Assembly (NCBI GenBank): GCA_964654995.1
Contig: CAZZKF010000009.1
Location: 1 to 51,549 of the forward strand
Length of the DNA: 51,549 nucleotides
From: CAZZKF01 sp964654995
GTDB lineage: Bacteria > Pseudomonadota > Alphaproteobacteria > CAZZKF01
Direction of reading: 5' to 3'
Shown one piece after another: positions 1 to 8,547 of the stretch. The notes under the pieces are model-generated. The model did not search any database. It saw only the letters and a program-made list of their open reading frames with translations, and was not told the origin of the DNA. The position numbers and the translations under genes were made by a program. Position 1 is the first letter of the stretch. Each line of letters opens with the position of its first letter.

Positions 1-62
1 CTGCGTGCTCGGCGGCGCCTCTTGCTCGGTGCGCGACTGAGCGCACCTCGGTGTTTGTGCCC

Positions 63-91
63 TTGACGCGCCGCGCTGCAGCGGGTTAGCT
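63..91 (+). promoter_or_regulatory. Putative sigma-70-type promoter for the metZ leader
   Basis: A TTGACG hexamer at 63-68 is followed after 17 bases by TTAGCT at 86-91. The -35 is close to consensus and the -10 is poor. Transcription would start near 97-99, exactly where the SAM-II aptamer begins, and this geometry is the main support. Not verified experimentally. Confidence 0.4.
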
Positions 92-98
92 AGTGGCT

Positions 99-157
99 CC
101 CGTGGTGATTTGAGCTGACCGGCTTGCGGCCACGTAAAACAAGCAGCTAAAAGGTCG
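99..157 (+). promoter_or_regulatory. SAM-II riboswitch (metA/metZ leader aptamer)
   Basis: The sequence fits the SAM-II aptamer, an S-adenosylmethionine-binding RNA found mainly upstream of methionine genes in Alphaproteobacteria. Stem P1 is CGTGG (101-105) with CCACG (130-134), followed by the conserved TGATTTG loop. Pseudoknot pairing is visible as GCTTG (122-126) with CAAGC (140-144), and GACC (117-120) with GGTC (153-156). The conserved GCTAAAA stretch sits just before the last pairing strand. The gene downstream is metZ, so repression of sulfhydrylase synthesis by SAM is expected. Confidence 0.92.
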
Positions 158-170
158 GGTTCAACAGGCA

Positions 171-199
171 GCCCTGGCCCTCCGGTCGGGGCTTTTTTT
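171..199 (+). terminator. Terminator hairpin between the SAM-II aptamer and metZ
   Basis: A nine-pair stem (171-179 with 184-192, including two G-T pairs) with a four-base loop is followed by seven T residues (193-199). It lies after the aptamer and before the metZ ribosome binding site, so it looks like a transcriptional expression platform. A competing weaker hairpin pairs 157-161 with 170-174 and would remove the base of the terminator stem. Confidence 0.7.
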
Positions 200-216
200 G
201 TGGAAGGGGTATGGCG

Positions 217-1419
217 ATGAGCAAAACACCGACGCTGGCCGATGCCCGTGCCTGGCGGCTGAAAACCCGTCTGGTGCGCGGCGGCACTGCACGATCGCAG
301 TTCGGCGAGACCTGCGAGGCCATCTATGCGACCTCGGGCTTTTGTTATGACATGGCGGAAACCGCTGCCGCCCGCTTTGCCGGCGAGGAAGAGGGCTATA
401 CCTACTCGCGGCTCGCCAACCCCACGGTGACCATGTTCGAGGACCGCATGGCGCTGATCGACGAGGCGCCCATCGCCCGGGCCACGGCCACCGGCATGGC
501 GGCGGTGAACGCGGCGCTGATGTGTCAGTTGCGCACCGGCGATCACGTGGTCTCCTCGAAGGCGCTGTTCGGGTCGTGCAACTATATCGTCGAGGAGCTG
601 CTGCCGCGCTACGGCATCGAGGTCACCATGATCGATGGCTCGGATAATGCCGCCTGGGAACGCTCCGTGCGCAAGGGCACCAAGCTGGTGTTTCTGGAAA
701 CGCCGTCGAATCCGACCCTCGATATCATCGATCTCGCCCACGTCTGCAATGTCGCTCACGCGGCCGGGGCCCGCGTCGTCGTCGACAATGTGTTCGCAAC
801 CCCGGTGCTGCAGAAGCCCCGCAGCTTTGGTGCCGATGTCGTGGTCTATTCGGGGACCAAGCATATCGACGGCCAGGGCCGGGTGATGGGCGGCTGCGTC
901 ATTTGCGATGAGGATTTTTTTGAGGTCCACCTCAACCAGTTTCTGCGCCATACCGGGCCCGCCCTGAGCCCATTCAACGCCTGGGTGCTGCTCAAGGGGC
1001 TGGAGACTCTTGACTTGAGGGTCGAGAAAATGTGCGCGAACGCCGCCGAAATTGCCGATTTCCTGGCCGAGCAGCCGCTGCCCGAGCGGGTCCGCTATCC
1101 CGGGCGCGCCGACCATCCGCAGCACGATCTCGCCATGCGCCAGATGCGGGCCGGCGGATCGGTGGTCACCTTCAATGTCCCCGGCGGGCGCGAACAGGCG
1201 TTCCGGGTCATGAACGCGCTTCAAGTCATCGACATTTCCAACAACCTCGGCGATGCCAAGAGCCTGATCACCCATCCGGCCAGCACGACCCACCAGCGGC
1301 TCACCCCGGAGGCCCGGGCCGAGCTGGGCATTGGCGAGGGCACCATCCGCCTGTCGGTCGGGCTCGAGGACGTGGATGATTTGAAGGCCGATCTCGACCA
1401 GGCACTGGCGCAAGGCTGA
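217..1419 (+). CDS. metZ: O-succinylhomoserine sulfhydrylase
   Basis: PLP enzyme of the Cys/Met metabolism family, expected to make homocysteine from O-succinylhomoserine and sulfide in methionine synthesis. The protein is about 400 residues, normal for the family. The PLP lysine is K215 in YSGTKHIDGQGR, and the family hallmarks YSRLANPT (about 63-70) and ETPSNPTLD (about 161-169) are present. Two ATGs occur, at 211 and 217; AAGGGG at 204-209 is properly spaced only for 217, so I chose 217. The SAM-II riboswitch upstream and apaG downstream are a familiar alphaproteobacterial setting. A cystathionine gamma-synthase-like activity cannot be excluded by sequence reading alone. Confidence 0.93.
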   Translation: MSKTPTLADARAWRLKTRLVRGGTARSQFGETCEAIYATSGFCYDMAETAAARFAGEEEGYTYSRLANPTVTMFEDRMALIDEAPIARATATGMAAVNAALMCQLRTGDHVVSSKALFGSCNYIVEELLPRYGIEVTMIDGSDNAAWERSVRKGTKLVFLETPSNPTLDIIDLAHVCNVAHAAGARVVVDNVFATPVLQKPRSFGADVVVYSGTKHIDGQGRVMGGCVICDEDFFEVHLNQFLRHTGPALSPFNAWVLLKGLETLDLRVEKMCANAAEIADFLAEQPLPERVRYPGRADHPQHDLAMRQMRAGGSVVTFNVPGGREQAFRVMNALQVIDISNNLGDAKSLITHPASTTHQRLTPEARAELGIGEGTIRLSVGLEDVDDLKADLDQALAQG

Positions 1420-1486
1420 TCGCTCGACCCCGGGACGCCTGCCGCCCGACAGCGTCGAGCCGGGGTGCGCACCGCCGACTTGGTGC

Positions 1487-1492
1487 TATAAT
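1487..1492 (+). promoter_or_regulatory. Consensus -10 box ahead of apaG
   Basis: A perfect TATAAT lies about 110 bases before the apaG start in the 183-base metZ-apaG gap. No convincing -35 hexamer is seen 16-18 bases upstream, so this may be an activator-dependent or extended promoter. Confidence 0.4.
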
Positions 1493-1602
1493 GCCGGCGG
1501 ACGGCCACCCTTGTCCGCCACCTGCCGGTCAGATTTGGCAAGCGGGGCCGTGCCGGGACGTTGCAGGGCACAAGGCAAGAAAAATGCGCGTTTGGAGGTG
1601 AC

Positions 1603-1995
1603 ATGTACGATCGCACGACACATTCCATTCGGGTTTCGGTGGAGCCCTTTTTCATGGAAGAGCAGTCGTCGCCGGAAGAAGGCCGCTACGTCTGGGCCTA
1701 CCGGGTTCAGATCGAGAACCGCGGGCGCGAGCCGGTGCAGCTGAAAAGCCGGCGCTGGCAGATCACCGATGCCTTGGGCCGGGTGCAGGAGGTGCATGGT
1801 GTCGGCGTCGTCGGCGAGCAGCCGCTGCTGGCCCCGGGCGAGGCCTTCGAATACACCAGCGGGGCGCCGTTATCGACACCGTCGGGCATCATGTCGGGCG
1901 CCTATCACATGGTGACCGCGCACGGCGAGAGCTTCGAGGTCGAAATACCCGCTTTTTCCCTCGACAGCCCCTATCAACCCAGAAACCTCAACTGA
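1603..1995 (+). CDS. apaG: ApaG family protein
   Basis: A 130-residue single-domain protein of the ApaG/DUF525 family, a beta-sandwich linked in enterobacteria to Co2+ resistance and Ap4A phenotypes; its biochemical role is not settled. Recognisable stretches are YVWAYRVQIENRG (about 28-40), RRWQITDALG (about 51-60) and the glycine-rich segment near VGVVGEQPLLAPGEAFEYTSG. ATG at 1603 is chosen because GGAGGTG (1594-1600) sits directly upstream; a longer in-frame opening from 1561 lacks such a site. Position directly after metZ is typical of Alphaproteobacteria. Confidence 0.93.
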   Translation: MYDRTTHSIRVSVEPFFMEEQSSPEEGRYVWAYRVQIENRGREPVQLKSRRWQITDALGRVQEVHGVGVVGEQPLLAPGEAFEYTSGAPLSTPSGIMSGAYHMVTAHGESFEVEIPAFSLDSPYQPRNLN

Positions 1996-2053
1996 CCGGG
2001 GCTGACGGGCGGACAACCGCGAGCCCTTTTTCCCAAAACATCAGGAGGCCCCT

Positions 2054-2692
2054 TTGAGCGCCGGTTCCGATACCCCATCCCTTGCCACTGACAGTGAGGC
2101 GGCATCCGCCCCGAGCCGCACCGAGGCCGAAGAGGCGGTGCGCACGCTACTGCGCTGGGCCGGCGACGACCCGTCGCGTGAAGGATTGAAGGAAACGCCG
2201 GCCCGGGTGGTCCGCGCCTTCGAGGAGTATTTTTCCGGCTATCACGAGGATCCGGTTCAATATCTGTCGCGCACCTTCGAGGAGATCGAAGGCTACGACG
2301 AAATGGTGGTGCTGCGTGACATTCCGTTCGAATCCCACTGCGAGCATCATCTGGCGCCGATCATCGGCCGCGCCCACGTCGGCTATCTGCCGCGCTGCCG
2401 GGTGGTCGGGATTTCCAAGCTGGCGCGGGTCGTCCAGGCCTATGCCCGGCGTCTTCAGGTGCAGGAGAAGATGACCGCCCAGATCGCCAACTGCATCGAC
2501 GAGGTGCTCAAGCCCTTGGGCGTGGCGGTGGTGATCGAGGCAACGCATCAGTGCATGACGACCCGCGGTGTGCATGCGCAAGGGGTGACCATGGTGACCA
2601 GTCGCATGCTTGGCGATTTTCGCAGCAACGCCATGACGCGGCGTGAATTTCTGGCGGTTGTCGGCAATCACGATGTCCATATTTCCGGCTGA
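2054..2692 (+). CDS. folE: GTP cyclohydrolase I
   Basis: First enzyme of tetrahydrofolate (and pterin) synthesis, converting GTP to dihydroneopterin triphosphate; the family forms zinc-dependent decamers. The zinc and active-site motif HCEHHLAP is at about 95-102 (C96, H98, H99), and the second zinc cysteine is C167 in THQCMTTRG. The 212-residue length is normal, with a low-complexity Ser/Ala/Glu N-terminal tail of about 25 residues. Translation appears to start at TTG 2054, five bases after a perfect AGGAGG (2043-2048); no ATG nearby fits as well. It stands 58 bases after apaG and may share its transcript. Confidence 0.95.
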   Translation: MSAGSDTPSLATDSEAASAPSRTEAEEAVRTLLRWAGDDPSREGLKETPARVVRAFEEYFSGYHEDPVQYLSRTFEEIEGYDEMVVLRDIPFESHCEHHLAPIIGRAHVGYLPRCRVVGISKLARVVQAYARRLQVQEKMTAQIANCIDEVLKPLGVAVVIEATHQCMTTRGVHAQGVTMVTSRMLGDFRSNAMTRREFLAVVGNHDVHISG

Positions 2693-2740
2693 AGCATAGA
2701 CGCCGGATCGGCGCGGCGGAATCGGGGAGCGACGGGGGCG

Positions 2741-4189
2741 GTGCTGGACTTTCGGCCCATACTGATGGTCATCGGCCTGCTGCTCGGCCTCTTGGGCATC
2801 GCCATGCTGGTGCCGGCCCTGGCCGACGCGATCGTCGGCAACCCGGACTGGCAGGTGTTTCTGGTATCCGCCGGGGTCACCGCCTTTACCGGTGTGACTT
2901 TGCTGCTCACCAATCGCTGCGACATCACCCAGCTCAACCTGCGCCAGGCGTTTCTGCTGACCACTTTGAGCTGGCTGGCGCTGGCCGCCTTCGGGGCATT
3001 GCCATTTGCCTTCGCCAAATTCGACCTCAGCTACGCCGATGCCTTTTTCGAATCCATGTCGGGGATCACCACCACCGGCTCGACGGTGATCACCGGCCTC
3101 GATACCGCACCCCCCGGCATCCTGTTGTGGCGGGCGCTGCTGCAATGGCTGGGCGGGCTGGGGATCATCGTCATGGCGGTCTCCGTGCTGCCCATCCTGC
3201 AGGTCGGCGGCATGCAGATGTTCCGGGCCGAGGCGTTCGATACGCCGGAAAAGATCCTGCCCCGCGCCGCTCAGTTGGCGGGTGCCCTGTTTGCGCTTTA
3301 CGTGGCGCTCACCGCGGTTGCCATCGTCCTGTTGTGGCTCGCCGGGATGACCTTTCTCGAAGCCACGGTCCATGCCATGACGACGCTGTCCACCGGCGGC
3401 TATTCGACCTCGGATGCCTCGGTCGGCCATTTCGACAGCGAACTCATCGATTACATCATCGTCGTGTTCATGGTTCTGGGCAGCCTGCCGTTCGTGCGCA
3501 TGCTTCAGGTGGCGCAGGGCCGCCCCCGTGACCTCTGGCGCGACGAACAGGTCCGCGGCTTCATCGCGATTACCGCTACCGCGATCCTCGCCATGGCCCT
3601 GTGGCAGTGGCTGGCCAACGATGAAACCCCGCGCGAGGCGCTGCGCTACTCGGCCTTCAACATCGTCTCGTTGATCACCGGCACCGGCTATGTCACCGCC
3701 GATTACAGCACCTGGGGCAGCTTCGCCTTCATGCTCGCCTTTTTCATCATGTTCGTCGGCGGCTGCGCCGGCTCGACCTCATGCGGCATCAAGGTGTTCC
3801 GGTTTCAGGTGCTGGCCGCCCATGTGCGCGTGCAGCTCCGCCGCCTGGCCCAGCCGCACGGGGTGTTCGTGCCGGTGTATAACGGTCGGCCGGTACCCGA
3901 ATCGGTGATTTCGGCGGTCATGGGCTTCTTCTTCCTGTTCGCCATGTGTTATGTCGCGCTGACCGTGGCGCTGGCCGCTCTGGGGCTCGATTTCGTCACC
4001 GCGATGTCTGCTGCCGGCACCGCGCTGGCCAATGTCGGCCCGGCGCTGGGGCCGGTCGTCGGGCCGGCGGGCAATTTTCAGGCCCTGCCCGATGCCGCCA
4101 AATGGGTGCTGTCGCTGGGCATGCTGCTGGGGCGCCTCGAGCTGCTCACCGTGCTGATCCTGCTCAGCCCGGTGTTCTGGCGTGCGTAA
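2741..4189 (+). CDS. trkH: TrkH family potassium uptake protein
   Basis: Inner-membrane K+ channel subunit of the Trk/Ktr/HKT superfamily, normally gated by the cytoplasmic NAD-binding protein TrkA (not in this window). The 482-residue protein is strongly hydrophobic throughout, with about ten or more membrane segments. Selectivity-filter-like segments are visible: SGITTTGSTVI (about 107-117), TTLSTGGYSTSD (about 216-227), TGTGYVTADYS (about 313-323) and the fourth near ALANVGPALGPV. GTG at 2741 is used as start, preceded by a G-rich GGGAG-type stretch. Its 3' end overlaps the region just ahead of argE. Confidence 0.9.
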   Translation: MLDFRPILMVIGLLLGLLGIAMLVPALADAIVGNPDWQVFLVSAGVTAFTGVTLLLTNRCDITQLNLRQAFLLTTLSWLALAAFGALPFAFAKFDLSYADAFFESMSGITTTGSTVITGLDTAPPGILLWRALLQWLGGLGIIVMAVSVLPILQVGGMQMFRAEAFDTPEKILPRAAQLAGALFALYVALTAVAIVLLWLAGMTFLEATVHAMTTLSTGGYSTSDASVGHFDSELIDYIIVVFMVLGSLPFVRMLQVAQGRPRDLWRDEQVRGFIAITATAILAMALWQWLANDETPREALRYSAFNIVSLITGTGYVTADYSTWGSFAFMLAFFIMFVGGCAGSTSCGIKVFRFQVLAAHVRVQLRRLAQPHGVFVPVYNGRPVPESVISAVMGFFFLFAMCYVALTVALAALGLDFVTAMSAAGTALANVGPALGPVVGPAGNFQALPDAAKWVLSLGMLLGRLELLTVLILLSPVFWRA

Positions 4190-4208
4190 AGAAAGGGAGC
4201 CGACCGTG

Positions 4209-5375
4209 ATGTCCTCACCGCCCCGATATACAGCGGCCGAAATGCTTGCCCGGCTGGTGGCGTTCGATACCACCAGCCGGCGCTCCAATCTCGATCTCGT
4301 CGATTTCGTCAGCGGCTATCTGGCCGGCTTTGGCATCACCGCGCGGCTGTTTCGTGATCCGCAAGTTCCCAAGGCCAATCTGTTCGCCACCATCGGCCCC
4401 GATGTTGCCGGCGGCGTCATCCTGTCGGGCCATACCGACGTGGTGCCGGTGGACGGCCAGGACTGGTCGAGCGACCCGTTCGCGCTCATCAAACGGGAGG
4501 GGCGCTGGTACGGGCGCGGCACCGCCGACATGAAGGGTTTTCTCGCCGTCGTGCTGGCGATGGTCCCCGACATTGTCCAGGCCGGGCTTGCCCGGCCTGT
4601 TCATCTGGCGCTCTCCTACGACGAGGAGCTGGGCTGCGCCGGGGTTCACAGCATGATCGCCGGGCTGGCGGAGATGCAGCCGCGTCCTGCCCTGTGCATC
4701 GTTGGCGAGCCGACCGAGATGGCTGTGGTCACCCGCCACAAGGGTCTGCACGCCTATGAGACCGTGGTGATCGGGCGCGAAGGCCACTCGAGCGCGCCCG
4801 AGGCCGGGGCCAGCGCCATCGCCGCGGCCGGCGAGCTGATCGCCTTTCTCAACCGGTTGGGCGAGGAGATGCGGGAGCGGGCCGAGCCCTTGAGCCCGTT
4901 CGAGACCCCGTATTCGACCATCAACGTCGGCCTGATCGAGGGCGGCACGGCGGTCAACATTCTGGCCCGCGAATGCCGCTTTCTCTGGGAATGCCGGCCG
5001 ATGCCGGGCTGGGACGCGCAGGAAATCCTGCGCCGCTTTACCGCCTTTGCCGAAGCGGATGTTCTGGCGCGCATGCGCAAAACCGCGCCGGACGCCCGCA
5101 TCGAAACCCGCGAACTGGCCGGCGTGCCGGCCTTTACCGCCGGGGATAACTCCCCGGCCGAGGAACTGGCCCGCGCGCTCACCGGGCAAAACGAAACCGG
5201 CGCGGTGGCGTTTACCACCGAAGCCGGGCTGTTCCAGGACATCGGCATTGCATGTGTCGTCTGCGGGCCCGGCAGCGTGCGCCAGGCCCATCAGCCCGAC
5301 GAGTTCATCGAGATCTCTCAGCTCGACGAATGCGCCCGGTTCATCGCCCGCCTGATCGAGGCGCTCAAGACTTAG
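4209..5375 (+). CDS. argE: Acetylornithine deacetylase
   Basis: M20-family zinc hydrolase that removes acetate from N2-acetylornithine to give ornithine in arginine synthesis. Family metal-binding landmarks are GHTDVVPVDG (about 76-85), YGRGTADMKGF (about 101-111) and SYDEELGCAG (about 135-144), followed by GEPTEM. The protein is 388 residues from ATG 4209, which follows AGGGAG at about 4194-4199; GTG 4206 is an alternative. Its end overlaps the end of the convergent argF by 11 bases. Together with argF and argD it forms a small arginine locus, although a succinyl-diaminopimelate desuccinylase-like activity is a known cross-annotation for M20 proteins. Confidence 0.9.
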   Translation: MSSPPRYTAAEMLARLVAFDTTSRRSNLDLVDFVSGYLAGFGITARLFRDPQVPKANLFATIGPDVAGGVILSGHTDVVPVDGQDWSSDPFALIKREGRWYGRGTADMKGFLAVVLAMVPDIVQAGLARPVHLALSYDEELGCAGVHSMIAGLAEMQPRPALCIVGEPTEMAVVTRHKGLHAYETVVIGREGHSSAPEAGASAIAAAGELIAFLNRLGEEMRERAEPLSPFETPYSTINVGLIEGGTAVNILARECRFLWECRPMPGWDAQEILRRFTAFAEADVLARMRKTAPDARIETRELAGVPAFTAGDNSPAEELARALTGQNETGAVAFTTEAGLFQDIGIACVVCGPGSVRQAHQPDEFIEISQLDECARFIARLIEALKT

Positions 5376-6300
5376 CGAGCGCGCCCAAACACCATAGCAG
5401 GATCGCCTTTTGGGCATGCAGGCGGTTTTCCGCCTCGTCCCAGACCGCCGACTGCGGCCCGTCGATCACCTTGTCGGTGACCTCTTCGCCGCGGTGTGCC
5501 GGCAGGCAATGCAGGAACAGGGCCTCCTTGTCGGCCAGCGCCATCAGCCGCGCATCCACCTGATAGGGGCTGAGCAGGGCACGTCGCCGCGTGGCGCCGT
5601 CCTGTCCCATCGACACCCAGGTGTCAGTCACCACGCAATCGGCCCCGGCGACCGCTTCGCGGGCATCGTCGAGCACGACGATGCGCCCGCCCTGATCGGT
5701 GGCCCAGTCGAGCACCGATTGCGGCGGCAGCAGCTCCGCCGGGCAGGCAAGGCGCAGGGTGAAGTCGAACTTGACGGCGGCGTGAATCCAGCTCACCGCG
5801 ACATTGTTGCCATCGCCCGACCAGGCCACCGTGCGCCCGGCAATCGGCCCGCGGCGTTCTTCGAAGGTGAGCACGTCGGCCATGATCTGGCAGGGGTGGC
5901 TGAAATCGGTGAGCCCGTTGATCACCGGCACGCTGGCATGCTCGGCCAGCTCCAGCAGCTTCTCGTGGCCCGAGGTGCGGATCATGATGACGTCGACATA
6001 GCGCGAGAGCACCCGCGCCGTATCGGCAATCGTCTCGCCGCGGCCCAGTTGCATGTCGCCGGCGGCCAGCACGATCGACTCACCGCCAAGCTGACGGATC
6101 GCCACGTCGAAGGACACCCGTGTCCGCGTCGATGATTTCTCGAAGATCATCGCCAGCAGGTGCCCGGCCAGCGGCCGGTCGTCGTCCACGCGCGCCCTCG
6201 GCCAGCCGGCGCGCGCCGCCTTGCGGGCCGCCGCCTCGTCGAGGATCGCCCGCAGATCGCCTGCCTCGATCCCATCGAGGTCGAGGAAATGACGGGTCAT
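5365..6300 (-). CDS. argF: Ornithine carbamoyltransferase
   Basis: Transfers the carbamoyl group of carbamoyl phosphate to ornithine, giving citrulline. The carbamoyl phosphate loop SSTRTR is at residues 56-61, HPCQIMADV at about 136-144, the ornithine-side FLHCLPAHRGEEV near 262-274. Length (311) is normal for the anabolic enzyme. The start overlaps the argD stop in an ATGA (6297-6300), so the two are translationally coupled in an argD-argF operon. Its 3' end runs 11 bases into the convergent argE. Confidence 0.96.
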   Translation of the reverse strand: MTRHFLDLDGIEAGDLRAILDEAAARKAARAGWPRARVDDDRPLAGHLLAMIFEKSSTRTRVSFDVAIRQLGGESIVLAAGDMQLGRGETIADTARVLSRYVDVIMIRTSGHEKLLELAEHASVPVINGLTDFSHPCQIMADVLTFEERRGPIAGRTVAWSGDGNNVAVSWIHAAVKFDFTLRLACPAELLPPQSVLDWATDQGGRIVVLDDAREAVAGADCVVTDTWVSMGQDGATRRRALLSPYQVDARLMALADKEALFLHCLPAHRGEEVTDKVIDGPQSAVWDEAENRLHAQKAILLWCLGALAKS

Positions 6301-7469
6301 GACTCACTTCCCTCGGCCTGCAGGGCCTCACAGGCGGCTTCGATCGCCGCCATGGCTTCGCCGATGTGGTCTTCGGTGAGGATCAGCGGCGGCAGGAAGC
6401 GCACCACATTGTCGCCGGCGCGCGCCGCCAGCAGCTTTTGTTCGCGCAGCGCCGCGAGCAATTTGGCGTTCTCGATGCGGCATTTGAGCGCCTGCATCAG
6501 GCCGATGCCGCGCACCGCCTCGATGACGTCCGGGTAGCGCTCGGGCAGCATCGCCAGCTTCTGCTGCAGATGGCCGGCGATGCGCTGCACCCGCTCGAAA
6601 AAGCCGTCCTCCAGCATGACGTCCAGAACCGCATTGCCGGCGGCCATCGCCAGAGGATTGCCGCCGAAGGTCGAGCCATGGGTGCCCACGGTCATGCCCT
6701 GGGCCGCATCCGCCGTCGCCAGGCAGGCGCCGATCGGAAAGCCGCCGCCCAGCGCCTTGGCGAGCGCCATGATATCCGGAGCAACGCCCGCCCATTCATG
6801 GGCGAACAGGCGCCCGGTGCGCCCCATGCCGCATTGCACCTCATCGAAGATCAACAGGACGCCGGCCTCGTCGGCCAGCGCCCGCAGGCCACGCAGGAAT
6901 TCGTCCGAGGCCGGCCGGATGCCGCTTTCGCCCTGCACGGGCTCGATGAGGATCGCCGCGGTCTCGTCACCCAGCGCGGTGCCCACCGCGTCGAGATCGC
7001 CGAAGGGCACATGGTCGAAGCCGGCGAGCGGCGGGCCGAAACCGGCCATCTTGTCGGCCTGACCGCCGGCGGCGATGGTGGCCAGGGTGCGGCCGTGAAA
7101 GGCGCCTTCAAAGGCGATGATGCGGAAACGCTCCGGCGCGCCGGTGACTGCATGGTACTTGCGCGCTGTCTTGAGCGCGCATTCGACCGCTTCGGCGCCG
7201 GAATTGGTGAAAAACACCTTGTCGGCGAAGCTGTGGGCGACCAGGCGCTCGGCCAGGCGTTCCTGTCCCGGGATGCGGACCAGATTGGCGGTGTGCCAGA
7301 GCTTGTGAAGCTGATCGTCGACCGCTTGCAGGAGGTGGGGGTGCAGATGGCCCAGCGCGGTGACCCCGATGCCGCTGATGAAATCGAGATAGCGGCTGCC
7401 ATCACTGGTGTACAGGTAAGCGCCTTCGCCCCGCTCGAACGCCAGGTCCGGGGGCGCATAGGTTGCCAT
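6297..7469 (-). CDS. argD: Acetylornithine aminotransferase
   Basis: Class III PLP aminotransferase converting N-acetylglutamate semialdehyde to N-acetylornithine; many homologues also serve lysine synthesis as succinyldiaminopimelate aminotransferase. The PLP lysine is K238 in MALAKALGGGFPIG, with the cofactor aspartate in LLIFDEVQCGMGRTG (about 205-219). ATG 7469 is chosen because a GAGGTGAGGTGAG purine tract precedes it and the family's N-terminus begins there; an ATG at 7514 would add 15 atypical residues. The gene is first in the argD-argF pair. Confidence 0.94.
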   Translation of the reverse strand: MATYAPPDLAFERGEGAYLYTSDGSRYLDFISGIGVTALGHLHPHLLQAVDDQLHKLWHTANLVRIPGQERLAERLVAHSFADKVFFTNSGAEAVECALKTARKYHAVTGAPERFRIIAFEGAFHGRTLATIAAGGQADKMAGFGPPLAGFDHVPFGDLDAVGTALGDETAAILIEPVQGESGIRPASDEFLRGLRALADEAGVLLIFDEVQCGMGRTGRLFAHEWAGVAPDIMALAKALGGGFPIGACLATADAAQGMTVGTHGSTFGGNPLAMAAGNAVLDVMLEDGFFERVQRIAGHLQQKLAMLPERYPDVIEAVRGIGLMQALKCRIENAKLLAALREQKLLAARAGDNVVRFLPPLILTEDHIGEAMAAIEAACEALQAEGSES

Positions 7470-7559
7470 CAGCGCGTCTCTCACCTCACCTCTCCCTCGA
7501 AAATGTCTGTCCATCCATGGGCTGGGGCCGGGCCGGGACCTGCCACCACGGGCCGGGAA

Positions 7560-7582
7560 GGCGCCAGTATCGAGATGGCGCC
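7560..7582. promoter_or_regulatory. Inverted repeat between the ABC permease gene and argD
   Basis: GGCGCCA (7560-7566) and TGGCGCC (7576-7582) form a perfect seven-pair dyad with a nine-base gap, about 90 bases upstream of argD. No T tract follows, so it could be a protein-binding operator or a weak hairpin closing the upstream unit. A GC-rich partial dyad is also present at about 7602-7622. Confidence 0.3.
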
Positions 7583-7625
7583 GGGGACTGTCAACGGCCC
7601 CGCCGGGCCCATCCCGGGCGGGCGT

Positions 7626-8462
7626 TCAGGCCTTCAGCTTGTAACCGCTCTTGAACATGACGTGACAGGCGATCCACAGCACCACGTCGAGCCCGGCAAT
7701 CAGGATCACGCCGGTCGTCAGCGAGCCGTCGGCATGGCCGGTAAAGCCGTAACGGAAGCCGTCGATCATGTAGAAGAAGGGATTGAACTGGCTCAGCGTC
7801 TGCCACACGCCGGGCAGGCGCTCGATCGAATAGAAGGTGCCGGAGAGGAAGGAGAGCGGCATGATGATGAAATTGGTGATGGACGCATTGTGGTCGAACT
7901 TGTCGGCCCAGATTCCGGTCATGATGCCAATGAGCGAGAGCATCAGCGAGGCGGCAAAGGCGAAATAAAGAACCGCCCAAAGATGCACCGGCACCATCGA
8001 GGCGAGCAGCGAAATCGGCAGGCTGACGGCAAGCCCGACGCACAGGCCGCGGGTCACCCCGCCGAGCGCGAAGGCCGAGGTCAGCTCGCCCTCGCTCAGG
8101 GGCGGCATCAGAACATCGACGATGTTGCCCTGGATCTTGGAAATCAGGATCGAGGACGAGGTGTTGGCAAAGGCGTTCTGGATGATCGCCATCATCACCA
8201 GGCCGGGGGCGAGGAAATCGCGAAACGGAATGCCGCCGACGTAACGGGCGTTGCCGCCCAGCGCCAGCATGAAGATGGCCATGAACAACAATGTGGTGAT
8301 CGACGGCGCCACCACCGTCTGCAGGACGACCTTGAGGAACCGCTGGACCTCCTTGACGTAAAGCGTGCCCACGCCCATCCAGTTGACCGACTGGATGCGC
8401 CGGCTGCCGTCCAGCGGCCGCCTCGGTGGTGGTAGGTTGTCGGGCGCGGGTCCCTGTGGCAT
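7626..8462 (-). CDS. ABC-2 type transporter permease
   Basis: A 278-residue inner-membrane protein with about six hydrophobic segments and the ABC-2 permease pattern of the NodJ/DrrB/YadH group: a cytoplasmic N-terminus of about 30 residues, a coupling region with FRDFLAPGLVMMAI (about 81-94) and the conserved late segment FLSGTFYSIERLPG (about 200-213). Such permeases pair with an ATPase to export lipids, drugs or polysaccharide precursors, but no ATPase gene is adjacent here. ATG 8462 is the first plausible start; an AGGAGGC lies rather far upstream (about 15 bases). Substrate cannot be inferred. Confidence 0.8.
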   Translation of the reverse strand: MPQGPAPDNLPPPRRPLDGSRRIQSVNWMGVGTLYVKEVQRFLKVVLQTVVAPSITTLLFMAIFMLALGGNARYVGGIPFRDFLAPGLVMMAIIQNAFANTSSSILISKIQGNIVDVLMPPLSEGELTSAFALGGVTRGLCVGLAVSLPISLLASMVPVHLWAVLYFAFAASLMLSLIGIMTGIWADKFDHNASITNFIIMPLSFLSGTFYSIERLPGVWQTLSQFNPFFYMIDGFRYGFTGHADGSLTTGVILIAGLDVVLWIACHVMFKSGYKLKA

Positions 8463-8547
8463 GGGTGCGTCGATTTTTTTCAGCCTCCTGGCCCCGGGTT
8501 CTAGCCCAGCCGCCGGTTGCCGGCAAGAGTCGCCGCCGGATGTCCCG

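Noticed and set aside
6366..8435. A 689-codon open frame opposite argD and the ABC permease gene
   Set aside because: It is antisense to two clear protein families, its translation is rich in Arg, His, Gln and Asp without any domain, and it is explained by high third-position GC in the real genes.
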